Shown in pieces: positions 1 to 6,370 of a stretch of 17,266 bases of DNA; within the stretch, counting starts at the first letter, position 1; the number at the start of each line of letters is the position of its first letter. Source of the stretch: DASTRU01 sp035761045 (GTDB taxonomy: Bacteria > Pseudomonadota > Gammaproteobacteria > Burkholderiales > Burkholderiaceae_E); the NCBI GenBank assembly GCA_035761045.1, contig DASTRU010000266.1:1-17266 (forward strand). The letters are read 5' to 3'. Made by a program: the position numbers and the translations under genes. Below the pieces are notes generated by a model, which saw only the letters and a program-made list of their open reading frames with translations, was not told the DNA's origin and did not search any database.

Positions 1-317
1 ACCGTGCCCGAATAGATCACGTCGTCGCCCATATTCGCGCCGTTATTGATGCCCGACACCACGATGTCCGGCATGTTTTCTAAAAGGCCGGTGACCGCGA
101 CGTGCACGCAATCCGTCGGCGTTCCGTTGACGTAAAAAAAACCGTTGGCGGCTCGCTGTACCGACAGTGGCCGATCCAGCGTTAATGAATTGGACGCGCC
201 ACTACGGTTTTGCTCGGGCGCCACGACAATCACCTCGCCGAAGGCCGACATCGCCTCGGCGAGTGCCGCCAATCCAGGGGCGTGATAGCCGTCGTCATTG
301 CTTACAAGAATACGCAT
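1..317 (-). CDS. surE: 5'/3'-nucleotidase SurE, N-terminal part (runs off left edge)
   Basis: SurE is a metal-dependent nucleoside 5'/3'-monophosphate phosphatase linked to stationary-phase survival. The visible 105 residues begin MRILVSNDDGYHAPGL and contain the family's metal ligands Asp8, Asp9, Ser39 (in QNRSGAS) and the Asn91-Asn92 region (SGINNGAN). The rest of the roughly 250-residue protein lies beyond position 1. The ATG at 317-315 is chosen because it gives the canonical SurE N-terminus; the other ATG at 321 is out of frame. No Shine-Dalgarno precedes it. A -10-like TAAAAT at 330-325 lies only 7 bases before the ATG, so the message could be leaderless (inference). The gene is separated from tRNA-Pro by a terminator, so it should be its own transcription unit. 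Confidence 0.96.
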   Translation of the reverse strand, partial: MRILVSNDDGYHAPGLAALAEAMSAFGEVIVVAPEQNRSGASNSLTLDRPLSVQRAANGFFYVNGTPTDCVHVAVTGLLENMPDIVVSGINNGANMGDDVIYSGT

Positions 318-383
318 GCATGGAATTTTACGAGCGCCAACAACACGCCCATACGTATGAATGCACGCGAACACGAGAAATAA

Positions 384-415
384 AAAAAGCCGCAACCTTG
401 CGATTGCGGCTTTTT
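384..415 (-). terminator. Rho-independent terminator after tRNA-Pro
   Basis: A 12-bp perfect inverted repeat (384-395 with 404-415) encloses an 8-base loop. The stem is GC-rich in its core with an A-tract and T-tract at its ends, so it could stop transcription in both directions. On the minus strand it begins 7 bases after the CCA end of tRNA-Pro and should end that transcript. It also insulates surE from upstream transcription. Confidence 0.9.
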
Positions 416-422
416 GTTCGAA

Positions 423-502
<80 letters not shown>

Positions 503-509
503 GCGCGGC

Positions 510-518
510 AGTATACCA
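510..518 (-). promoter_or_regulatory. Extended -10 promoter element for tRNA-Pro
   Basis: Read on the minus strand, positions 518-510 give TGGTATACT, a TGn extended -10 with TATACT (5 of 6 matches to consensus). It lies 10 bases before the mature 5' end of the tRNA, which fits a short 5' leader. No good -35 hexamer is seen at the usual spacing, as can be the case for extended -10 promoters. It falls between the stop codon of the merR-type gene and the tRNA. Confidence 0.6.
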
Positions 519-544
519 GCCCTTAAGTGTTGCTTTTCGAAGAC

Positions 545-973
545 TTATGCGTTCTCGCGGCCATCCAACAACGCCATGATGGCATTCAGCTCTTCGCGAA
601 CCTCGGGCATCGTCGCCGCGGTGGACACGAGTCGTTCGGACGCAATCGACGCTACTGGAATTGGCGAAAACTTAGACGCACGCGCGTCGGAGCGAGAATC
701 AAGACGATTGCGCGCTCCGCTAATCGTGAAACCTTGTTCATACAACAGTTCGCGAATGCGTCGGATCAACAACACTTCTTGGTGTTGGTAATAGCGCCGA
801 TTCCCACGTCGCTTGACCGGGCGCAGTTGCGCGAATTCTTGCTCCCAATAGCGCAACACATGCGGCTTCACGCCACACAGCTCGCTGACCTCGCCAATAG
901 TGAAATAACGTTTTGCCGGAATCGATGGCAATGACGCTGAATCAAGTTTGGGAAGACGATCCACGATAGACAC
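545..973 (-). CDS. MerR-family transcriptional regulator
   Basis: This 142-residue protein has a MerR-type winged helix-turn-helix near residues 22-75: YFTIGEVSELCGVKPHVLRYWE, then a wing with RRGNRRYY and the helix EVLLIRRIRELLYEQGFTI. The remaining 60 residues are short, without the conserved cysteines of metal sensors, so the effector cannot be predicted. The start is a GTG at 973 behind TAAGG with a short spacing; a second GTG lies three codons inside. It begins 20 bases after the ihfA stop, and a MerR-like gene directly after ihfA is a common arrangement in betaproteobacteria. It probably shares the pheST-ihfA transcript. Family certain, target unknown. Confidence 0.9.
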   Translation of the reverse strand: MSIVDRLPKLDSASLPSIPAKRYFTIGEVSELCGVKPHVLRYWEQEFAQLRPVKRRGNRRYYQHQEVLLIRRIRELLYEQGFTISGARNRLDSRSDARASKFSPIPVASIASERLVSTAATMPEVREELNAIMALLDGRENA

Positions 974-993
974 AACCTTACAGTGGCCGACGG

Positions 994-1392
994 TCAGCGA
1001 CCGGCAACGGTGAGCTTAAGTTTTTGGCTTGCGTGGAACGTGACGACACGACGCGCCGTAATGGGAATTTCTTCTCCCGTTTTTGGATTACGCCCTGGAC
1101 GTTGCGGTTTGTCGCGCAGTTGAAAATTTCCAAAGCCCGACAGCTTGACGGACTCACCGTTTTCGAGCGCACGCGCGATCTCTTCGAAAAACGTCTCCAC
1201 CATGTCTTTGGCTTCGCGCTTGTTCAAGCCAACACGCTCGAACAAAAATTCCGCGAGTTCGGCCTTCGTTAAGGTCGCGACATCATCGCCCGATGGAATG
1301 GAAGGCTCGGCCTGCGCTTGCTGCTCGCGCGCGGCCTTGGCCGCAAGCGTAGCAAGCTTGCCGAATGGGATGACATCCTGCGCGTCGTTCAT
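994..1392 (-). CDS. ihfA: Integration host factor alpha subunit, with N-terminal extension
   Basis: IHF-alpha pairs with IHF-beta to bend DNA sharply at specific sites. The core from LTKAELAEFLFERVGL (about residue 41 on) carries the hallmarks GFGNF and RPGRNPKTGE, the latter holding the intercalating proline, and ends after ASQKLKLTV. The usual protein is about 100 residues; here the ATG at 1392 gives 132. The extra 40 residues (MNDAQDVIPF...PSIPSGDD) are rich in Ala, Gln and Glu and not part of the fold. A TTG at 1407 would add five more residues; neither start has a clear Shine-Dalgarno. It follows pheT by 80 bases, matching the pheST-ihfA order of many proteobacteria. Confidence 0.93.
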   Translation of the reverse strand: MNDAQDVIPFGKLATLAAKAAREQQAQAEPSIPSGDDVATLTKAELAEFLFERVGLNKREAKDMVETFFEEIARALENGESVKLSGFGNFQLRDKPQRPGRNPKTGEEIPITARRVVTFHASQKLKLTVAGR

Positions 1393-1472
1393 GGGATTTG
1401 AAGCCAATCGATCTGTATGTGTTCGATACCGAGCTTGGAGGAGCGCCCGAAACCGGTGAGTCGACTAAGGCA

Positions 1473-3887
1473 TTAACGCAAGCGAGCGCCAAGTTCGCGC
1501 TTCATGACTTCAACGATGGCTTGCTGCACGCCATCGACAAAATCGTCTTGCAGGGTCGAACGAGTATCTTGCAACACCATACGGAAGGCAAGGCTTTTCT
1601 CGTTCAATAACAAGCCCTTACCTCGGTATTCGTCAAACAGCGTGATCTCTCGCACGAGCCCTGGTGCTGCTTGCCGAGCGGCGCACGTTAATACATCGCT
1701 AGCGCGCTGCGCGGCCACCGAAGCATCAAACACAAACGCCAAATCGCGCTTAACACTCGGGAACCGTGGTGTCTCGGTGGGTTGCGGCATGCGTTGTTGA
1801 CGTAATGGTTCGGCGTCGAGTTCAAACACCACGACGGGGCCTGGCAATTCGTGTTCTTGCAATACACGCGGATGCAATTCACCCAACCATCCAATTGCCT
1901 TGCCATCGAGCAGCACACGTGCGCTACGCCCCGGATGCAACGCTGGATGCACGGCCGCCTCGACACGCATTTCACCGCAACCCCAACACAACGCTTCGAC
2001 ATCCGCTTTCACGTCGAAGAAATCGATTGGTCTAGAAGGCATGCCCCATTGGTCGGGCCACGCTGCTCCAGACGCAAGAGCTGCGATGCGCATCGGCTGA
2101 GCGACACCCGCGACGTCCGACAATTGATTCATCACGTTCGCGTAGCGCATGAAGACGCGACCAATCTCGAATACGCGCACGCGTTCAATACGACGATTGA
2201 AGTTGCGATGAGCAACCTCGATCAACCCTCCAAGAAGAGTCGACCGCATGACCGACATATGGCTTGCGATTGGATTGAGCAAGCGAATCGGATTTTCGTT
2301 AGCCGCTAACGCACGCTCCCAGCGCTCGTCCACGAAACTGTAGTTAACCGTTTCTTGATAACCACGATCGACGAGCAAGGGACGCAACGCATGCAACGAG
2401 CGCTCGCCTTCGCGCTCGATACGCATGCGCTGCGGCGAGTGCGATGGACGTACAGGTATTGCGTCATAGCCATGAATACGCGCGACCTCCTCGATCAAAT
2501 CCTCTTCGATCTCAATATCGAAGCGGTACGACGGCGGCGTGACCGTCACGACATCTCCGCTGCGCTCGAATTGAAAATCCAATCGTCGAAACACGTCCTC
2601 GCACGTGGACGCGTCAAGCGCGATGCCAATCACGCGAGCAGCACGCGATATACGCATCGTCACGGGCGCGCGAGTCGGCATGTTGGGTTGTTGATCGTCG
2701 ATTGGCCCGGCTTTACCGCCGCAAATATCGAGGATCAAACGGGTAATGAAATCCACATGCTGCGCAATGTTTGCGGGATCAACCCCCCGCTCGAATCGAT
2801 GCGCCGCGTCGGTCGAGAAGTTGTAGCGACGCGCGCGACCGCGAATGCTGTCTGGCCACCAGAACGCGGCTTCCAAGTACACATGCTGGGTATCGAGCGA
2901 TACGGCCGTTGATTCTCCGCCCATGATTCCGGCCATCGACTCGACCTGTCTTTCATCGGCGATCACGCCCACCGTCTCATCAAGCTCGACGGTCTGGCCA
3001 TTTAATAAAGTCAAGGTTTCGCCACGCTTGGCCCACCGTACGTTAAGACCACCGTGAATACGATCAAGGTCGAACACATGCGATGGCCGACCGAGTTCGA
3101 GCATCACGTAGTTGGAAATATCCACGAGCGCGGAAATGCTGCGCTGACCGGCGCGTTCAAGTCGGTCTTTCATCCATTGCGGCGTTGCCGCGCGCGCGTT
3201 GACATGCCGAATCACGCGGCCAGCGAACCGTCCGCATAAATCGTTAGCGTTGATCGCCACCGGCAAACGATCGTCGATCGAGACTTCCACCGACGGCATC
3301 GGCGGCACGACAAGTGGCGCCCCGGTGATCGCGGACACTTCGCGAGCGATACCAAGGATCGATAAGCAATGTCCTTTATCCGGCGTGAGTTTGACGATGA
3401 ACACCTTGTCATCAAGCTCGGCATAAACACGAAAGTCCTTACCCACTGGAGCATCGGGACTTAGTGATAGCAACCCCGCGTGATCTTGCGACAAGCCGAG
3501 CTCGCGCGCCGAACACAACATGCCGTGTGATTCCACACCGCGCAGTTTATTAAGAGTAATGCCAAAGGGTTTGCCGTCTTCCCCTGGAGGCAATTGCGCT
3601 CCGACCAATGCACACGGCACTTTCATTCCCACGCTAACGTTGGGCGCGCCACATACGATTTGCAACGGTGCTACGGTCCCCACGTCTACCGAGCACACGC
3701 GAAGTTTGTCGGCGTTGGGATGTGGATTAACCGCCATGACTTGGGCAACCACGACGCCGGAAAACGGGGGCGCGGCATCGCGCACTTCCTCGACCTCCAG
3801 CCCCGCCATTGTTAATTGATGCGAAAGCTCGTCCGTCGAGATCGGTGGGTTAACGAAGCTACGTAACCATGATTCAGAAAATTGCAT
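1473..3887 (-). CDS. pheT: Phenylalanine--tRNA ligase, beta subunit
   Basis: PheT is the large subunit of the (alpha-beta)2 enzyme that charges tRNA-Phe. It provides the B3/B4 editing site and tRNA-binding domains. The 804-residue length matches the bacterial norm (about 795). In order: N-terminal coiled and EMAP-like tRNA-binding domain (residues about 1-150, with HPNADKLRVCSVDVG and CGAPNV), B3/B4 region (about 210-385, PSHVFDLD), B5 domain (about 400-475) and C-terminal ferredoxin-fold anticodon-binding domain (from about 710, TPRFPSVKRDLAFVFD to the end). The ATG at 3887 follows AAGG at 8-base spacing. It starts 12 bases after the pheS stop, so the two subunits are translated from one message. 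Confidence 0.98.
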   Translation of the reverse strand: MQFSESWLRSFVNPPISTDELSHQLTMAGLEVEEVRDAAPPFSGVVVAQVMAVNPHPNADKLRVCSVDVGTVAPLQIVCGAPNVSVGMKVPCALVGAQLPPGEDGKPFGITLNKLRGVESHGMLCSARELGLSQDHAGLLSLSPDAPVGKDFRVYAELDDKVFIVKLTPDKGHCLSILGIAREVSAITGAPLVVPPMPSVEVSIDDRLPVAINANDLCGRFAGRVIRHVNARAATPQWMKDRLERAGQRSISALVDISNYVMLELGRPSHVFDLDRIHGGLNVRWAKRGETLTLLNGQTVELDETVGVIADERQVESMAGIMGGESTAVSLDTQHVYLEAAFWWPDSIRGRARRYNFSTDAAHRFERGVDPANIAQHVDFITRLILDICGGKAGPIDDQQPNMPTRAPVTMRISRAARVIGIALDASTCEDVFRRLDFQFERSGDVVTVTPPSYRFDIEIEEDLIEEVARIHGYDAIPVRPSHSPQRMRIEREGERSLHALRPLLVDRGYQETVNYSFVDERWERALAANENPIRLLNPIASHMSVMRSTLLGGLIEVAHRNFNRRIERVRVFEIGRVFMRYANVMNQLSDVAGVAQPMRIAALASGAAWPDQWGMPSRPIDFFDVKADVEALCWGCGEMRVEAAVHPALHPGRSARVLLDGKAIGWLGELHPRVLQEHELPGPVVVFELDAEPLRQQRMPQPTETPRFPSVKRDLAFVFDASVAAQRASDVLTCAARQAAPGLVREITLFDEYRGKGLLLNEKSLAFRMVLQDTRSTLQDDFVDGVQQAIVEVMKRELGARLR

Positions 3888-3899
3888 ATCGCTGCCTTG

Positions 3900-4943
3900 T
3901 CAACGAAATTGACTTAAGAAGCGCAAGTCGCCGTCGAAGAACAAGCGCAAGTCTTCAACACCGTAACGCAGCATCGTTAAGCGCTCGATGCCGCTTCCAA
4001 ACGCGAATCCGATGTGCTTCTCGGGGTCCAAGCCAAAATTGCGCACCACGTTCGGATGCACTTGCCCCGAGCCGCTAATTTCCAACCAACGTCCTTTAAG
4101 CGGACCTTCTTCAAACATCATGTCGATTTCGGCGGACGGCTCGGTGAACGGAAAGTAGCTGGGCCTAAACCGCACGCGAATATCGTCGCGCTCGAAGAAC
4201 GCATGCAGGAAATCGATGTACACGCTCTTTAAGTCCGCGAAGCTTACGTCGGTGTCGATCCATAAGCCTTCGAATTGATGAAACATCGGCGAATGCGTGG
4301 CATCGCTGTCCACGCGATAGGTACGACCTGGAACGATGACCTTGATCGCGGGCATGCAATCGCTATGGCGATACTTTTCAACATGCGCGCGTGCATAGCG
4401 GACTTGCATTGGCGAGGTATGCGTGCGTAGACATAAGGGGCGACCTTCGTCGTCTTTCATATCCACGTAAAACGTATCCTGCATTGAACGTGCCGGATGA
4501 TTTTCTGGATTATTTAGCGCGGTGAAGTTGTACCAATCGGTCTCCAACTCAGGGCCATCGCCAACGTCGAAACCAACGCTGCGAAAGATGCTTTCGATAC
4601 GCATCCACGTGCGCATGACGGGATGAATCGTGCCAATTGATTGGCCTCGTCCGGGCAACGTAACGTCGATGGCTTCCGTCGAGAGTTTGGCGGCTAAGGC
4701 AGCGTCCGCAAGAGCGCGACGACGAGCGTTAAGCGCCTCTTCGATCGCGCCCTTGACCGCGTTGATGCGCGCGCCGAGCTCACGTTTTTGCTCGGGCGAT
4801 ACGGTGGCTAGCGACTTCATTGCTTCGGTCACGCGCCCTGTCTTGCCCAGGTATTTTGCTTTTGCGTCTTCCAACGTCGCGACATCGGCCGCTTGTGAAA
4901 AATCGGCCCGCGCAACTTCGACTAAAGAATCAAGATGTTCCAT
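3900..4943 (-). CDS. pheS: Phenylalanine--tRNA ligase, alpha subunit
   Basis: PheS is the catalytic class II subunit of phenylalanyl-tRNA synthetase. The 347 residues show an N-terminal coiled-coil arm (1-90) and the class II motifs: RTHTSPMQVRYA (173-184), GRTYRVDSDATHSPMFHQFEG (206-226), and motif 3 GFAFGSGIERLTMLRYG (312-328). Ala314 sits at the position known to set phenylalanine pocket size. The ATG at 4943 gives the normal family N-terminus; an in-frame GTG at 4964 would add seven residues and is less likely. A terminator-like hairpin ends only 28 bases upstream, so expression probably depends on read-through from rplT or on a promoter inside rplT. pheT follows after 12 bases. Confidence 0.97.
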   Translation of the reverse strand: MEHLDSLVEVARADFSQAADVATLEDAKAKYLGKTGRVTEAMKSLATVSPEQKRELGARINAVKGAIEEALNARRRALADAALAAKLSTEAIDVTLPGRGQSIGTIHPVMRTWMRIESIFRSVGFDVGDGPELETDWYNFTALNNPENHPARSMQDTFYVDMKDDEGRPLCLRTHTSPMQVRYARAHVEKYRHSDCMPAIKVIVPGRTYRVDSDATHSPMFHQFEGLWIDTDVSFADLKSVYIDFLHAFFERDDIRVRFRPSYFPFTEPSAEIDMMFEEGPLKGRWLEISGSGQVHPNVVRNFGLDPEKHIGFAFGSGIERLTMLRYGVEDLRLFFDGDLRFLSQFR

Positions 4944-4971
4944 AAGGCAAATACAAAGCGTCACACAAGAA

Positions 4972-5005
4972 AACGGGGCACTAGGCTCGTAGCCTGTGCC
5001 CCGTT
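4972..5005 (-). terminator. Intrinsic terminator or attenuator between rplT and pheS
   Basis: A 10-bp perfect outer stem (4972-4981 with 4996-5005, core CGGGGCAC) is continued by a 4-bp inner stem (4983-4986 with 4992-4995) across one bulged base, with a 5-base loop. On the minus strand it is followed by GTTTTCTT, a terminator-like U-tract. It lies 31 bases after the rplT stop and 28 bases before the pheS ATG. E. coli controls pheST by attenuation with a Phe-rich leader peptide in this gap, but no such leader ORF is present here. Partial termination setting the ratio of ribosomal protein to PheRS output is the simplest reading (inference). Confidence 0.75.
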
Positions 5006-5036
5006 CGCACAGCGAGGTAGACCTAGCCGTTACGCG

Positions 5037-5393
5037 TCAAGCCAGAGCCGCTTTTACTTGCGACACCAAGCCAGCGAATGCGGGTTTGTCGGTGATGGCC
5101 ATATCGGAAAGCATTTTGCGATCCATCTCGATATTGGCCTTCTTCAACCCAGCGATGAATACGCTGTACGACAAGTCGTGCTCGCGGACCGCCGCGTTGA
5201 TACGCGCGATCCAAAGCTGACGAAAGACACGCTTTTTCGTACGACGGTCGCGATAGGCGTATTGCCCAGCGCGCATTACCGCCTGCTTGGCGATCTTGAA
5301 CGCTGTACTACGCCGGCCGCGATAGCCTTTTGCCGCATCAAGGACCTTTTTGTGACGCGCACGTGCGGTCACACCACGTTTAACTCGAGGCAT
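5037..5393 (-). CDS. rplT: 50S ribosomal protein L20 (bL20)
   Basis: bL20 is an early-assembly 23S rRNA-binding protein and, in several bacteria, the translational repressor of its own operon. All 118 residues fit the family: the basic N-terminal helix starting MPRVKRGVTARARHKKVL, the RNA-binding stretch GQYAYRDRRTKKRVFRQLW (43-61), and the C-terminal globular part with YSVFIAGLKKANIEMDRKML. The ATG at 5393 follows AGGAG with 7-base spacing. It starts 17 bases after the rpmI stop in the conserved infC-rpmI-rplT order. A terminator-like hairpin follows. Confidence 0.98.
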   Translation of the reverse strand: MPRVKRGVTARARHKKVLDAAKGYRGRRSTAFKIAKQAVMRAGQYAYRDRRTKKRVFRQLWIARINAAVREHDLSYSVFIAGLKKANIEMDRKMLSDMAITDKPAFAGLVSQVKAALA

Positions 5394-5410
5394 GAGGTTC
5401 TCCTAGACGA

Positions 5411-5608
5411 TTAAGCAAAAGGCAACATTGCGCGCACGGACTTCATGTTCGTGTCATGCACGAGCTCCGTACCACGTAACTGGCGTTTGTTCTTGGTGGT
5501 TTTCTTGGTAAGGATGTGGCGTTTAAACGCCTGGCCCCGTTTGACGGTGCCACCTGGGCGGACGACGAAGCGCTTGGCGGCGCTTTTTTTCGTCTTCATT
5601 TTGGGCAT
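5411..5608 (-). CDS. rpmI: 50S ribosomal protein L35 (bL35)
   Basis: This 65-residue, strongly basic protein begins MPKMKTKKSAAKRFVV and has the family patterns KRGQAFKRHILTKKTTKNKR and RQLRGTELV, with a C-terminus of RAMLPFA. The start at 5608 is fixed by the family N-terminus and by GGAG 6 bases upstream, although the frame stays open further 5'. bL35 sits near the L15/23S rRNA region of the large subunit. The 158-base gap to infC is large for this operon and contains a hairpin just after the infC stop, which is where an L20-responsive operator would be expected by analogy with E. coli (inference). Confidence 0.97.
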   Translation of the reverse strand: MPKMKTKKSAAKRFVVRPGGTVKRGQAFKRHILTKKTTKNKRQLRGTELVHDTNMKSVRAMLPFA

Positions 5609-5739
5609 GACTGCTCCATCGTTGATGTGATGCAGGCAGGCGGCTTTCCAATAAAAGCGCTTGTTAACCTTGCCTTGCACTTATTGCGTCACGCTAAAAG
5701 CGCAACGTTACGGCCCAACTTGGCGCCGTATTCGCTAAT

Positions 5740-5763
5740 CGCGGACTACTTGGTGAGTCCGCG
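5740..5763 (-). other. Hairpin just downstream of the infC stop (possible rpmI-rplT leader element)
   Basis: A perfect 8-bp stem (CGCGGACT at 5740-5747 with AGTCCGCG at 5756-5763) closes an 8-base loop. It begins 3 bases after the infC stop codon on the minus strand. It lacks a following U-tract (the sequence continues ATTAGCGAAT), so it is not an intrinsic terminator. It may protect the infC 3' end, or be part of a structured leader through which L20 represses rpmI-rplT. The pairing is seen; the role is inferred. Confidence 0.5.
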
Positions 5764-5766
5764 ACC

Positions 5767-6324
5767 TTATTTCTTTTTCTTGGGTGACAAAACCATCACC
5801 ATCTGCCGACCTTCGAGCTTTGGCATTTGTTCGACTTGCGCTAGCTCATCAAGGTCGGTTCTCAAACGTTCAAGCATTCGAATACCGAACTCTTGATGCG
5901 CCATCTCGCGGCCACGGAAACGAAGGGTGATTTTTGCTTTATCGCCCTCCTCCAAAAACCGCCGCAGATTGCGCAACTTGATGTTGTAGTCACCTTCGTC
6001 GGTTCCAGGGCGAAACTTCACTTCCTTAACCTGGATAACCTTCTGCTTCAGCTTCGCTTCGTGCGCCTTTTTTTGCTCTTGGAACTTGAACTTGCCATAG
6101 TCCATGAGACGACACACAGGCGGCACCGCAGTGGGTGCAATCTCGACGAGGTCAACGTCCAACTCTTCGCCTTTGGCCAACGCGTCGGATAACCGAACCA
6201 CACCAATTTGCTCCCCCTCGGGACCGATCAGTCGAATTTCGGGAGCAGTGATTTCTCGGTTGATGCGATGCGCGTTTTTTTGTACCGGCATTTCGCGCGA
6301 AAAGCGGCTAACGAATGTAGCGAT
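5767..6324 (-). CDS. infC: Translation initiation factor IF-3, probable ATC start
   Basis: IF3 binds the 30S subunit, prevents premature 50S joining and rejects non-standard start codons. The N-domain begins HRINREITAPEIRLIGPEGEQ, followed by the linker signature PPVCRLMDYGKFKF, and the C-domain holds VKEVKFRPGTDEGDYNIKLRN and ends in a Lys run. The first ATG, at 6291, has no Shine-Dalgarno. Eleven codons upstream, in frame, an ATC at 6324-6322 follows AAAGGGTGA (6336-6328) with a 3-base gap, giving a 185-residue protein beginning (M)IATFVSRFSRE. Non-AUG infC starts (AUU in E. coli) are known to underlie IF3 autoregulation, so the ATC start is preferred. It follows thrS by 46 bases and leads the rpmI-rplT genes. 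Confidence 0.92.
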   Translation of the reverse strand: MATFVSRFSREMPVQKNAHRINREITAPEIRLIGPEGEQIGVVRLSDALAKGEELDVDLVEIAPTAVPPVCRLMDYGKFKFQEQKKAHEAKLKQKVIQVKEVKFRPGTDEGDYNIKLRNLRRFLEEGDKAKITLRFRGREMAHQEFGIRMLERLRTDLDELAQVEQMPKLEGRQMVMVLSPKKKK

Positions 6325-6327
6325 GAG

Positions 6328-6336
6328 TCACCCTTT
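6328..6336 (-). promoter_or_regulatory. Shine-Dalgarno deciding the infC ATC start
   Basis: On the minus strand this reads AAAGGGTGA, close to the anti-Shine-Dalgarno complement, and is followed by CTC and then ATC. The spacing suits initiation at the ATC (6324) and not at the ATG 33 bases further on, which has only TTTTCGCGCGAA before it. An in-frame TGA overlaps the element, so no longer protein is possible. Confidence 0.6.
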
Positions 6337-6370
6337 CAAAACTTTAATAAACGGGCCGTGATCTTGCGGA

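Noticed and set aside
4944..4964. GTG start for pheS seven codons upstream
   Set aside because: PheS normally begins near MEHLDSLV, and the GTG has no ribosome site.
4935..5036. T-box or Phe-rich leader peptide for pheST
   Set aside because: No T-box sequence and no Phe-codon-rich ORF; the only tiny frame (MRTGHRLRA) lacks phenylalanine.
5609..5680. Longer reading frame upstream of rpmI
   Set aside because: The L35 family begins MPKMKTKK and a good GGAG precedes that ATG at 5608; the upstream part looks non-coding.
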